A DNA stretch of 64,000 bases from Adhaeribacter swui (lineage in GTDB: Bacteria > Bacteroidota > Bacteroidia > Cytophagales > Hymenobacteraceae): NCBI RefSeq assembly GCF_014217805.1, contig NZ_CP055156.1, positions 868,001 through 932,000 on the forward strand, read 5' to 3'. Within the stretch, counting starts at the first letter, position 1. Each line of letters begins with the position of its first letter. Positions 36,845 through 45,546 of this stretch are shown piece by piece. Under the pieces are notes generated by a model, which saw nothing but the letters and a program-made list of their open reading frames with translations, was not told where the DNA came from and made no database searches. The position numbers and the translations under genes were made by a program.

Positions 36845-37570
36845 ATGATTGTAAACCTGGTTAAAGAAGGTTGGGAAATTATTTACCAGCAGGCCCACGC
36901 TTTATTAGCGGCCGAAATTGCTTTTAACTGGCGCAAATTAGATCGGCCCACGCGGTGGGTAGACACGTTAGCTGCAATTGCCCAGCACGACGACGGCCAA
37001 CGCTACTGGGCAGGTAAGATAGGTTTAACCGCGGCTGGAGCGCCGGCTAATTTTACTATGTTGCCTTTTTCGCTGGAACAAGCGCAACAGGTAATGGAAG
37101 AAGCCCGGTTTCAGGGGCAATGGCGCTCTTTACTTACCTCCATGCACCTGTCTTTTTTATATAATGGATTACGCGGGCAAAACTCCAATACCGATGCTTT
37201 CCTGGACAAACAAACGCAAAATCAGGCTGCATGGCGAAAAGCTTTGAAGGTAACCAAAAAAGAAGCGCAAAAAGCTTATAATTTAATGCAATGGTGCGAT
37301 CGCTTATCTTTAATATTGTGCCGCCGGGAACTACCCGAAGCAGAACGCGTCCTGGAAATTAGCATTGGTCCTGATGGGCAACGTTATGATGTATGCCAAT
37401 TACAAAATGGCCAAATTAAGGTAACTCCCTGGCCATTTACCCAGAGCCATTTTACAATAATGGTAGAGGCCTCTTACTTGGCCCAACTACAATTTCAATC
37501 AGAAGAAGAACTAGCATTGGCTTTACGTAAAGCTCCCATCCGAACTGTATCCTGGGAATTGTCTAATTAA
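36845..37570 (+). CDS. DUF3891 family protein
   Basis: 241 residues. MIVNLVKEGWEIIYQQAHALLAAEIAFNW and AAIAQHDDGQRYW fit DUF3891, with conserved His and His-Asp residues (AHALL, QHDDG) and a later CDRLSLILC motif that recall an all-helical metal-dependent hydrolase (HD-like). No biochemical function is established. Monocistronic. Confidence 0.85.
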   Translation: MIVNLVKEGWEIIYQQAHALLAAEIAFNWRKLDRPTRWVDTLAAIAQHDDGQRYWAGKIGLTAAGAPANFTMLPFSLEQAQQVMEEARFQGQWRSLLTSMHLSFLYNGLRGQNSNTDAFLDKQTQNQAAWRKALKVTKKEAQKAYNLMQWCDRLSLILCRRELPEAERVLEISIGPDGQRYDVCQLQNGQIKVTPWPFTQSHFTIMVEASYLAQLQFQSEEELALALRKAPIRTVSWELSN

Positions 37571-37994
37571 CACTTATTACTGTTATAGCAATATTCGCAA
37601 TTATAACAAAACTAAGTTTTCGTTTATAAAATTACTTTATACTGTGAACCTGTTTAGCCTTTATAAAACCAGAGGCAACCTTCGTCATTGGGGATTTCTC
37701 CATCACCAAAACGGGATTTAGCAACAAAATACTACTCCTGCATGCTTCTAATTGGCACTTTTAATTATTCGATTTTAGGATCCTAAACAGCTTCAGTATC
37801 AATAAATGCAGGTAGTTGGTTTAAAATTAATCTTTTCTTCATACCTTATTGAGCTATTACCCTGGTTTATTTCTTTCTACCCCGGCACAAACTGGTTGAT
37901 AATAAACTATCCGCCACTTATACACGTTACAGCTTTAATTTCGCCTGCATTACTTTAGTTCATTCTTAATTTTAGGGCGTTTTTTTAAAAATTT
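37571..37994. other. Gene-free region with repeat copy 2
   Basis: 424 bp. Contains the second copy of the 140-bp repeat (37650-37790); the rest shows nothing I can name apart from a presumed DUF4403 promoter. Confidence 0.6.
37650..37790. repeat. 141-bp dispersed repeat, copy 2 (MITE-like)
   Basis: Same CTGTTTAG...CTAAACAG ends (37650-37657, 37783-37790) and the same internal words as 7591-7730, in the same orientation. Differences are scattered substitutions, so the copies are not recent. Confidence 0.7.
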
Positions 37995-39446
37995 ATGCTT
38001 TCTTCCATTAATCTATATAACCGGTTATTTGCTTTTATTGCTGGCATTCTCCTTTTTGCCAGTTGCCAGAAAACTACCACTATTAATGCCTCCGCTCCGA
38101 ACCAGCCCGTAGCTGCTGCGCCAGCTTTTGAACGGAAAATTTCTACCATTACGGTACCCGTTTCTTTTCAGGCAGCCAGCCTGGAAAATAAACTGAACCA
38201 GGAACTAACCGGCATCTTATACAAAGACGATAACCTGGATGATGATAATCTGGCGGTTACCGTAAGCAAAATCGGTAAACTAGGTATCCGAGCCGAGCAA
38301 AACAAGATTTACTTTACCGTACCGCTGCATATTTTTGCTAAAGGACGCTGGAAATGGGAACCCTGTAAAATATGCCCCAAAATTGATAAAACTGAAAGCA
38401 CCGAGTTTGATGTAGTAGTAAAAACCGAAAGTTTACTCTCGTTTACCCAAGATTATAAAGTTAAAACCACCACTACCAGTAATTTTGATTGGGGTGCTAC
38501 TAAACCTACTTTAACCATTGGCCCATTGCAAATTGGATTAGCCCGTTTTGTAGAACCCGCTATACAGGATCAGATGGGTCGGTTATCTGGGATGCTGGAC
38601 CAGGAAATTCAGAACCGGCTAAACATCCGGCAATACGTGCAGGAAGCCTGGCTGAAATTACAGGAACCGATTCAACTGGATAAAACCTATAATGCCTGGC
38701 TAACCGTTACTCCGCAGGATATTCGCATTTCACCGCTGCAAGCCGCCAATGGCGTATTGAATCTGCGCATTGGCTTTAATTCTTTTATCGAAACAGTAAC
38801 CAACGGCAAACCCCAGGTAAAAGTAAACCCCACATTGCCTAAACTTATTACGGATAACCGCCTGACGGATAATGTGCAGATTGGTTTAATTGGCGAAGTG
38901 CCTTTTGCCCATGCCACGCAATTGTTAAAAGAGCAGGTAACTGGCCAAACTTTTAAATTTGAAAACGGCAAGCAGCAAATTACCGTGAACAATGCCGAAA
39001 TTAGCGGTAGCGGCGACAAATTAGTAGTAATGCTGGATGTAAATGGTCAGGCTAAAACCGGTTTGTTTACCAAGAAAATTGTGGGACAGGTATTTTTAAA
39101 AGCCATCCCGTATTACGATGCCCAAACCAGCAGTATCCGGATAAGGGAGGTAGATTACGATTTAAAAACCAAAGATCAATTGCTAAAAACGGCCAGTTGG
39201 CTGGCAAAAGGCCGGTTTATTCATAACCTGGAAGAGCAGATAAATTTTCCGGTAAAAACGCAACTAGAGCAAGCCCGTACTTTATTGCAAAAATCCCTGG
39301 ACCAATCGGCACACCTAAATGACAATATCTTATTAAAAGGCACGATCCGCTCGTTTACCCCCGATAATATTTACCTTACCCCTACTTCTATTAAAGCGGT
39401 AGTAAATGCCCAAGGCAACCTAATGGTGCAAATTGTAAAAATTTAA
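37995..39446 (+). CDS. DUF4403 family lipoprotein
   Basis: 483 residues. Signal with lipobox (LLFASCQ, Cys about 25). The body matches DUF4403: FERKISTITVPVSFQAASLENKLNQEL, WKWEPCKIC, LQIGLARFVEPAIQDQM, and a C-terminal half repeating the same style of amphipathic strands (NFPVKTQLEQARTLLQKSLDQ). Periplasm-facing lipoprotein; function not established, lipid or membrane-related binding is a guess. Confidence 0.85.
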   Translation: MLSSINLYNRLFAFIAGILLFASCQKTTTINASAPNQPVAAAPAFERKISTITVPVSFQAASLENKLNQELTGILYKDDNLDDDNLAVTVSKIGKLGIRAEQNKIYFTVPLHIFAKGRWKWEPCKICPKIDKTESTEFDVVVKTESLLSFTQDYKVKTTTTSNFDWGATKPTLTIGPLQIGLARFVEPAIQDQMGRLSGMLDQEIQNRLNIRQYVQEAWLKLQEPIQLDKTYNAWLTVTPQDIRISPLQAANGVLNLRIGFNSFIETVTNGKPQVKVNPTLPKLITDNRLTDNVQIGLIGEVPFAHATQLLKEQVTGQTFKFENGKQQITVNNAEISGSGDKLVVMLDVNGQAKTGLFTKKIVGQVFLKAIPYYDAQTSSIRIREVDYDLKTKDQLLKTASWLAKGRFIHNLEEQINFPVKTQLEQARTLLQKSLDQSAHLNDNILLKGTIRSFTPDNIYLTPTSIKAVVNAQGNLMVQIVKI

Positions 39447-39508
39447 AAATTTACCCTTAAAGCTATCCCGGGTATCTGCGTTACTATATTACAAGATAGA
39501 TTTAACAG

Positions 39509-39543
39509 AAATCTGCTCTTCCGGGGATGGCGCAGGTTTTTTA
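39509..39543 (+). terminator. Terminator of the DUF4403 gene
   Basis: AAATCTGC pairs with GCAGGTTT (one G-T) across a 15-base loop and is followed by TTTTTTA, about 60 bp past the stop and 10 bp before the convergent acyltransferase stop. Confidence 0.7.
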
Positions 39544-39555
39544 TTTTAAATAGGC

Positions 39556-40656
39556 TTAAACGTGGCTGGTTTGGGATATGGGCGGTATAACTGGTATGTC
39601 TCCTTTATTATCGTAAGTTTTAAATCCGGCCTTTAGCCGCTGATGAATAAAAGCTACTACCACCGCCGATATCATAATAAATAAAAACCGGCCCAGGCTT
39701 GTTTCGGCAATAACAACGGGCAACGATTTCCGGAATAAACTTAGAACGTATACAAAAACAATGTGCCAAAAATAAACCCAGGCCGAAGTTTTAGAAAGAA
39801 ACAAAACCAGTTGGTTATTAAATAAATTTTTAAAAACTGAATAATCCAAGAGTTGGTAAAGCAGTAAACTCACAAAAACGCCGTACGAGATGTAATACAA
39901 CTGCGGCGGATATTTAAATGCCTGAACAGCCAGGTGATTGTTCTGGTAACCAAGCAACAAAAAAATACCCAGGAACAGCAGACAGGCGCCGGCAATTTCG
40001 CGACGACTTAAACGGGACAACCGTACCCCAAAGGCGGCAATTAAGCTGTAACTTAAGCCGTAAAATATAAACTCGGTAAACAAGGTTCGCACTGCACCAT
40101 CTAAATAATGGTTAATATTATTTAAAGCACTGTAAAACCCATGTAACTGGTCGTGGATAAACAATAGCAAAGCGTAAACCCCGTAACCGGCCACAAGCAG
40201 TAAATAATACCAGAAATTGCTTTTTACCTTATTGCTTAATTTTAAAATAAACGGACTCAGGATAGCTACCAGAAAAGATACTTTAATTATCCAGACATAG
40301 CCAATGCCACTGGTTAAACTATAAGAAGTAATAATCTTAGAAAAGCTGAAATAATACTTGTCTTCCGCGATAACAGAAACAAGATAGAAAAAGCAGAAAA
40401 AGAAAGTAAGAAACATCCAGGCGGGCACTACTAACCGTTGGAAACGCTTTTTTACATAGTCCAGATAAGAGAAATTCTTTTTCTGGCTGCTGAGGTAAAA
40501 AGAATTGCCCAGCAACAGCATCATTAATACCACATTAAAGTTTCTTATCTCCAATATAATGCTGTTGGGTTTACTATGGCCTAAAATGATACACGTAATA
40601 GCTATGGCGCGCAGAATATCGGTTTTTGGTTCTCGCCTTTTTATGTTTGCTTTCAA
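39556..40656 (-). CDS. Acyltransferase family 3 membrane protein
   Basis: 366 residues from TTG 40656 with about ten membrane helices. N-terminal KTDILRAIAITCIILGHSKP is the acyltransferase-3 signature with the conserved His (here GHSKP). Such enzymes O-acylate surface polysaccharides or related glycans. The promoter -7 box is at 40679-40686, with a 36-bp palindrome directly beyond it. Confidence 0.85.
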   Translation of the reverse strand: MKANIKRREPKTDILRAIAITCIILGHSKPNSIILEIRNFNVVLMMLLLGNSFYLSSQKKNFSYLDYVKKRFQRLVVPAWMFLTFFFCFFYLVSVIAEDKYYFSFSKIITSYSLTSGIGYVWIIKVSFLVAILSPFILKLSNKVKSNFWYYLLLVAGYGVYALLLFIHDQLHGFYSALNNINHYLDGAVRTLFTEFIFYGLSYSLIAAFGVRLSRLSRREIAGACLLFLGIFLLLGYQNNHLAVQAFKYPPQLYYISYGVFVSLLLYQLLDYSVFKNLFNNQLVLFLSKTSAWVYFWHIVFVYVLSLFRKSLPVVIAETSLGRFLFIMISAVVVAFIHQRLKAGFKTYDNKGDIPVIPPISQTSHV

Positions 40657-40678
40657 TTTGCTTCGTATTTCAGAGATG

Positions 40679-40686
40679 CAAATTTA
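40679..40686 (-). promoter_or_regulatory. -7 box (TAAATTTG) of the acyltransferase gene
   Basis: Minus-strand TAAATTTG matches TAnnTTTG, 22 bp before the TTG start. A TTG (-33-like) lies at 40711-40713, within the palindrome, with a longer than usual spacer of 24. Confidence 0.5.
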
Positions 40687-40705
40687 GAAGCATTTTTTAC
40701 ATTAA

Positions 40706-40741
40706 TTAAACAATATATAATAATTATTATATATTGTTTAA
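40706..40741. promoter_or_regulatory. 36-bp perfect palindrome, candidate operator
   Basis: Each 18-bp half (TTAAACAATATATAATAA from 40706) is the exact inverse of the other with no spacer. It covers the -33 zone of the acyltransferase promoter. Could bind a dimeric or tetrameric repressor, or extrude as a cruciform. Confidence 0.6.
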
Positions 40742-40835
40742 AACTTTGACCCTACATGTCTCCATCAGGCTATTTTGTAGGTAAGTCATCAATAAAAACC
40801 AGCAAAAAGCCATTAAACAGCAACTTACGCGGCAA

Positions 40836-40878
40836 CACAAAACGCTATTTTTAAAATTTTTTAAAATAGCGTTTTGTG
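40836..40878. repeat. 16-bp-stem hairpin in the divergent gap
   Basis: CACAAAACGCTATTTT (40836-40851) pairs exactly with 40863-40878 across an AT loop. Lies between the acyltransferase and HMA promoters; could insulate the two divergent units. Confidence 0.6.
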
Positions 40879-40934
40879 ATTAAAAGCAATTAGCCGGTTT
40901 ATCCGATAAAATTTTACACAATTCCGTAAAAACC

Positions 40935-40969
40935 TTGTAACACAAGCAGGCTGTTACGCTTTATTTTTG
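40935..40969 (+). promoter_or_regulatory. Promoter of the HMA-MBL operon
   Basis: TATTTTTG at 40962-40969 is a full -7 match; TTG at 40935-40937 is a possible -33 with a rather long spacer (24). The ATG follows 30 bp downstream. Confidence 0.6.
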
Positions 40970-40999
40970 TAGTGTAAAATTTAAGAATCAGTAAAAATC

Positions 41000-41236
41000 A
41001 TGAAAACTTTAAAATTTAAAACCAATATTAACTGCAGTAATTGTGTAGCCACCGCCAAACCTTTTCTGGATACCTTGCCCCAACCAACTACCTGGGAAGT
41101 AGATACCGCTAACCCCGAAAAAATTTTAACCGTGAAAGGCGAAGCCGTTACCGCCCCCGAAGTAATAGAAAAGGTAAAACAAGCCGGCTTTAAAATAGAA
41201 GAACAAAAAAGCTTGTTCGGCAAGTTATTTTCTTAA
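41000..41236 (+). CDS. Heavy-metal-associated (HMA) domain protein, CopZ-like
   Basis: 78 residues covering one ferredoxin-like HMA domain. The metal motif is N-C12-S-N-C15, without the usual Met (GMxCxxC), so specificity may differ from classical copper chaperones. It may carry copper or another soft metal in the cytoplasm. 37 bp before the MBL-rhodanese gene and on the same strand, so co-transcribed. Confidence 0.88.
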   Translation: MKTLKFKTNINCSNCVATAKPFLDTLPQPTTWEVDTANPEKILTVKGEAVTAPEVIEKVKQAGFKIEEQKSLFGKLFS

Positions 41237-41273
41237 TTCGTAACTTGCGGCTGGTAATTTAACCGGATACTAT

Positions 41274-42617
41274 ATGAAAATAGAGCAATTTGAGGATAAA
41301 GGGTTAGCTCATTTCTCCTACATTATCAGCAGCGAAGGCCAAATGGCCGTAATAGATCCGGCCCGTAATCCGCAGCCTTATTATGAGTATGCCAACCTGC
41401 ACGATGCCTGTCTGATGGCCGTAATTGAAACGCACCCGCACGCCGATTTTGTGAGCAGCCACCAGGAAATTGCGCAAACCAAAGAAGCTACCATTTACGC
41501 CAGCAAACTCACCGGCGCTGCTTACCCGTACCAAGCTTTTGACGAAGGCGATAGCATCCGGATTGGCGAGGTAACTTTGCACGCTATCAACACACCGGGG
41601 CATTCGCCCGATAGTATTTCGGTGCTGGTAAAAGACGAAAATGAACAACCAGTAGCTCTTTTTTCCGGCGACACGTTGTTTATCGGTGATGTAGGCCGGC
41701 CCGACTTGCGGGAAACCGCCGGCAGCATTACCGCTAAACGCGAAGAGCTGGCCCGGCAAATGTATTACTCTACCCGCGAAAAAATAATGCCTTTGCCCGA
41801 TACCGTTACCGTATACCCTGCCCATGGTGCGGGCTCTTTGTGCGGTAAAGGCATGAGCGAAGCCAAGCAAAGCTCTATTGGAACCGAAAAAAAGACCAAT
41901 CCGGCTTTGCAGCCCATGTCGGAAGAAGATTTTTTAAAATATTTGCTCGCCGACCAACCTTTTGTACCCAAATATTTCCCGTTTGCTGTTGACCTGAATA
42001 AACACGGAGCGCCTACTTTCCGGCATAGTGTTTCGCAGGTGCCTTATTTACCGCCGCATTGCGCTTTAGATAAAAACACCTTAATTATTGATACGCGCCC
42101 CGAGAAACAATTTAAACAGGGCCATTTACCCGATGCTATTAACCTGCAGGACGCCTTAAAATTTGAAACCTGGCTGGGAGCCGTAGTGGGCCCGCAGGAA
42201 AAGTTTTATTTAGTAGCCGATTCGGAAGAAGCCTTGGAGCAGGTAATCGCTAAAACTGCTAAAATTGGGTACGAACGCAATATTAAAGGCGGCCTGATTG
42301 CCCCCGACAATCAAATTGAAAAATCCGATATAACCGATTTAGAAAATTTTAAAAATAATCCGGAGGCGTATACCATTATTGATATCCGGAACCACAACGA
42401 ACTAAAAGAAGGCAAACTGTTCCCGGCTGCTTTGCCCATCCCTTTGCCGGAACTGCGCGAACGGATAAACGAAATCCCCACCGATAAGCCCATTATGGTT
42501 CATTGCGCTGGTGGCTACCGCTCCGCGGCCGGAGCTTCTATTATCACCCGCAAAATTAAAAATCAACCCGTTTACGACTTAAGCGAAGCCGTAAAAGAGT
42601 TTACCCCAGAGAAATGA
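41274..42617 (+). CDS. MBL-fold hydrolase with two rhodanese domains (persulfide dioxygenase-like)
   Basis: 447 residues. N-terminal metallo-beta-lactamase domain with H54-x-H56-x-D58 and H63 (THPHADFVSSH), GHSPDS, GDTLFIGDVGRPDL and YPAHGAG, as in ETHE1/CstB persulfide dioxygenases. Two rhodanese-like domains follow: the first (about 265-345) lacks a catalytic Cys, the second has it at Cys411 (HCAGGYRS). Likely oxidises glutathione- or protein-persulfide and transfers sulfane sulfur. Domain order matches CstB-type fusions. Ends in a very long hairpin. Confidence 0.9.
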   Translation: MKIEQFEDKGLAHFSYIISSEGQMAVIDPARNPQPYYEYANLHDACLMAVIETHPHADFVSSHQEIAQTKEATIYASKLTGAAYPYQAFDEGDSIRIGEVTLHAINTPGHSPDSISVLVKDENEQPVALFSGDTLFIGDVGRPDLRETAGSITAKREELARQMYYSTREKIMPLPDTVTVYPAHGAGSLCGKGMSEAKQSSIGTEKKTNPALQPMSEEDFLKYLLADQPFVPKYFPFAVDLNKHGAPTFRHSVSQVPYLPPHCALDKNTLIIDTRPEKQFKQGHLPDAINLQDALKFETWLGAVVGPQEKFYLVADSEEALEQVIAKTAKIGYERNIKGGLIAPDNQIEKSDITDLENFKNNPEAYTIIDIRNHNELKEGKLFPAALPIPLPELRERINEIPTDKPIMVHCAGGYRSAAGASIITRKIKNQPVYDLSEAVKEFTPEK

Positions 42618-42623
42618 TCTAGG

Positions 42624-42703
42624 AATAACAACAAATAAAGCCGCCTTCCGGATAAATCTTTATCTTAAAAATCATCCGGAAGGCGGCTTTATTTGTTGTT
42701 ATT
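42624..42703. terminator. 30-bp perfect-stem terminator
   Basis: 42624-42653 and 42674-42703 are exact inverses (30 bp, core AAAGCCGCCTTCCGGAT) with a 20-base loop. 7 bp past the MBL-rhodanese stop. Much longer than a normal intrinsic terminator. Confidence 0.85.
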
Positions 42704-42904
42704 CTGTTGGCAGTTCTACTCCTCTAGTCATCCTGGCAAGACCTAATCGATTTAAAGTAGCAGCCGAAACATTTTATAACTTGATGTACAAGTGGTTATT
42801 ACCAGTAAATTTACCAAGCACTACATATCAGGCGTTCGTCGATACATTTACCGGAATTACCGGCAAATAAATAAAGGTTGCTTCGGAAATTAGTTTCTTT
42901 GTTT

Positions 42905-44032
42905 ATGTTTCGCTCTAAGGCCTTTACCTTTTTTACCCATGCTATTTGCTGGCTGTTCTTTTTTAGCATCCCGGTGCTTTTTATAAATCAGCGGTCCGAA
43001 TCGGAGCTATTCACGGATATTCTTAAAACCGGACCTTACTGGTTATTTTATGGTTGTTACATCCTGCTTTTTTACTTGCACGGGTATGTTCTGTTACCGC
43101 GTTTTTTCCTCCGGAAAAAGTATGTGGCCTACGGTAGCATTCTGTTACTGCTCTTAACCGGGGTCTATTTCTTAAAACCTTTCGATACTTTAATTACCAA
43201 AATTAGCCGCACCGCCGATCTTAACCGCAACCCAAACCGGGAACCGGATGGCTTAAGACCCGGTCCACCCCCAGATCGTCGGGCCGCTCCGCCGTTTAAC
43301 GGCCCAGGCCGACGCATGGGCCCACCGCGTGGAGGCCAGATGCGGGTAGATATCGTGAGTATTTTTTTATTTATCATGATTGTGGCGCTTAGCCTGGCCA
43401 TAGAAGTTACCCGACGACTCCGCGCTACGCAACAACGCGCTCTGCTGGCTGAAGCTGAAAAAGCAAAGGCCGAACTTTCGTTTCTGAAAGCGCAAATTAA
43501 TCCGCACTTCCTGTTTAATATTTTAAATAGTATTTACTCGCTCGCCATAACCCAAAACGAAAACACCGCCAATGCTATTCTTAAATTATCGAACTTAATG
43601 CGGTATTTAACCGACGAAGTAACTGCCGACTACGTAGCTTTATCAGCGGAAGTGGCCAGTTTGCAGGATTACATTGCTTTGCAACAACTGCGCTTAAGCA
43701 AAAAAGTACAAGTAGATTTTTCGGTTGCCGGCAACCTCGAAAATAAAAAAATAGCCCCGCTTATCTTTATTCCCTTCATCGAAAATGTTTTTAAGTACGG
43801 CATCAGCAACCGGGAGGCATCGCACCTTATTATTCGCTTGCAGATAGAAGAGCAAAAAATTACTTTTTACTGCCAGAACCCTATTTTCCCGCACCAAACA
43901 ACTTTAGAACGGACCGGCATTGGTATTTCTAATACCCGCGAACGGCTGCAACACCTGTATCCCAACAACCACGCACTGACCATATCCACCGAAAACCAGC
44001 TTTTTACCTTATTACTTACCTTACCGGTTTAA
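42905..44032 (+). CDS. LytS-type sensor histidine kinase
   Basis: 375 residues from ATG 42905 (MFRSKAFTFF). Four membrane segments (about 8-25, 42-62, 73-93 and 157-178). Between the third and fourth lies an unusual Pro/Arg/Gly-rich stretch (NPNREPDGLRPGPPPDRRAAPPFNG...). The His_kinase domain (FLKAQINPHFLFNILNSIYSLA, phospho-His in NPHFLFN) and an HATPase with IPFIENVFKYGI and GIGISNTRERL follow. It phosphorylates the LytTR regulator encoded 46 bp downstream. Signal unknown. Confidence 0.92.
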   Translation: MFRSKAFTFFTHAICWLFFFSIPVLFINQRSESELFTDILKTGPYWLFYGCYILLFYLHGYVLLPRFFLRKKYVAYGSILLLLLTGVYFLKPFDTLITKISRTADLNRNPNREPDGLRPGPPPDRRAAPPFNGPGRRMGPPRGGQMRVDIVSIFLFIMIVALSLAIEVTRRLRATQQRALLAEAEKAKAELSFLKAQINPHFLFNILNSIYSLAITQNENTANAILKLSNLMRYLTDEVTADYVALSAEVASLQDYIALQQLRLSKKVQVDFSVAGNLENKKIAPLIFIPFIENVFKYGISNREASHLIIRLQIEEQKITFYCQNPIFPHQTTLERTGIGISNTRERLQHLYPNNHALTISTENQLFTLLLTLPV

Positions 44033-44078
44033 CACTTAGGAACTAAGAGCTATAATCGTAAAAATTTAAAAATTTACC

Positions 44079-44792
44079 GTGAAAAACGCGCTTGTAAGAT
44101 GTGTCGCCGTAGATGATGAGCCTTTGGCTCTGGATGTTATCTCGGCTTACGTGGCCAAAATACCAGCTTTAACTTTGGTGCAAACTTTCGACGATGCCAT
44201 AGCGGCATCTGAATTTTTGCGGACCACTGCCATCGATATTTTGTTCGTAGATATTAATATGCCTGATATCACAGGCATTGATTTGGTGCGCTCGCTGGAG
44301 AAAAAACCGCTCGTTATTTTTACTACCGCTTATAAAAACTTTGCCTACGAAGGCTTTCAACTGGAGGCAATTGATTATTTGTTAAAACCCATTGCATTTG
44401 ACTTGTTTTTGAAAGCCGTAAACAAAGCCCTGGACTTTATGGAGTATAAGAACCAGGCCAAAGCGAACCTCGAAGAAAGCTTGTACGTGAGTTCAGAGTA
44501 TCGCCTGATAAAGATAAACCTGCGCGACATAGAATACATCGAAAGCCTGGAGGATTACATCAAAATTCACGTGACGAACGCTAAGCCTATTCTTACTTTG
44601 CTTTCCATGAAAAAGGTGCTGGAAAAGTTACCCAGCACACAATTTAAAAGAATTCATCGGAGTTTTATCGTACCCCTGGCCAAAGTTACGGCCATTCAGA
44701 GCCGCAAAGCACAGCTTACTTCCGGCAAAGAGTTACCCATCAGCGATTCTTACATCAGTTTTATTCAAGACTGGAACCAGAAGGTTTCTTAG
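44079..44792 (+). CDS. LytTR-family response regulator
   Basis: 237 residues from GTG. Receiver domain with VDDEP, phospho-acceptor Asp in ILFVDINMPD (about residue 59), TTAYKNFAYEGF and LLKPI; C-terminal LytTR DNA-binding domain (YIESLEDYIKIHV, FKRIHRSFIVPLAKV). Cognate of the upstream kinase. Target genes are unknown; autoregulation or control of neighbouring genes is possible. Confidence 0.94.
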   Translation: MKNALVRCVAVDDEPLALDVISAYVAKIPALTLVQTFDDAIAASEFLRTTAIDILFVDINMPDITGIDLVRSLEKKPLVIFTTAYKNFAYEGFQLEAIDYLLKPIAFDLFLKAVNKALDFMEYKNQAKANLEESLYVSSEYRLIKINLRDIEYIESLEDYIKIHVTNAKPILTLLSMKKVLEKLPSTQFKRIHRSFIVPLAKVTAIQSRKAQLTSGKELPISDSYISFIQDWNQKVS

Positions 44793-44814
44793 GTAAATTT
44801 TTAAAAAAATTACC
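44792..44814. terminator. Weak bidirectional hairpin
   Basis: GGTAAATTTTT pairs imperfectly with AAAAAAATTACC, followed by GTTTTT; between two convergent genes. Only one mismatch but few G-C pairs. Confidence 0.45.
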
Positions 44815-44823
44815 GTTTTTACA

Positions 44824-45546
44824 CTAAGAATGGAGTTTTCTACTGTCTAGTTCTAAAACTAAAAGCAAGGCATTATTACTGAGAGCTTCCAGTTCTACTT
44901 CGGTGGTATTCCATAAAGCTAAGCCATCTTTTTCGTGGAGTAAACGGCCTTCTACCTCAAAAGCCCCGGCAATTACAAAAGCAAAGAAAAGCGACATTTG
45001 ATCTGGTAAGAGGTAAATTACTTCCTGGCGACCAGCAAATCGCCCTAAGTTCAACGAGAACGGATACGTTGCTTCTGCTTTATTCGCAGAAATAATTTTT
45101 ACTAAAGGATTATTAAATTCATTCAGGTTAAAGGCTATCCGTTGCACGGAGGGGGCAAGAAGCGGCTCCTGGGCTTGGATCTGGAGGTGTAAAAATTGAA
45201 TGGTATCTGCCGGAAATAAATTTTGCACCTCGATGGTACTATTAGCTGCGGCCGAAATTACCAGCACCTCACCGGCCTCTACCATTACGTCGCTATTCAA
45301 CAAGGTGCCTACCCGAACGGCTCCCGTGAGGGGAATAATAAGCACATACGCCGAATGGTCTACAGGCAAATCTACGTGGTGCCCTCGGGCAACTAATTCT
45401 TCGTTTACCACGCACAAATCGCCCAAGGGCGTTTTATGTTCCTGGTAAAAAGTACCAAAGTTAAAAGTACTATACCGTTGAAACTGATGCGTGCTTAGTT
45501 GCCCCCGCTGGTCGGCGAGGTATATTTTACCCGGGGTTTGTTTCAT
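44824..45546 (-). CDS. Pirin-like bicupin protein
   Basis: 240 residues with two cupin halves (HHVDLPVDHSAYVLIIPLTGAVRVG...AGEVLVISA and ...SLFFAFVIAGAFEVEGRLLHEKDGLALWN), as in pirin/YhhW-type proteins. Metal-binding His are sparse (HHVDLP), so quercetinase-like activity is uncertain. Start overlaps the end of the gene before it by 20 bp, so the pair is co-transcribed. Confidence 0.75.
   Translation of the reverse strand: MKQTPGKIYLADQRGQLSTHQFQRYSTFNFGTFYQEHKTPLGDLCVVNEELVARGHHVDLPVDHSAYVLIIPLTGAVRVGTLLNSDVMVEAGEVLVISAAANSTIEVQNLFPADTIQFLHLQIQAQEPLLAPSVQRIAFNLNEFNNPLVKIISANKAEATYPFSLNLGRFAGRQEVIYLLPDQMSLFFAFVIAGAFEVEGRLLHEKDGLALWNTTEVELEALSNNALLLVLELDSRKLHS

Noticed and set aside
41304-41870. 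188-codon open frame on the minus strand
   Set aside because: Lies wholly opposite the well supported MBL-rhodanese gene and has no recognisable motif.
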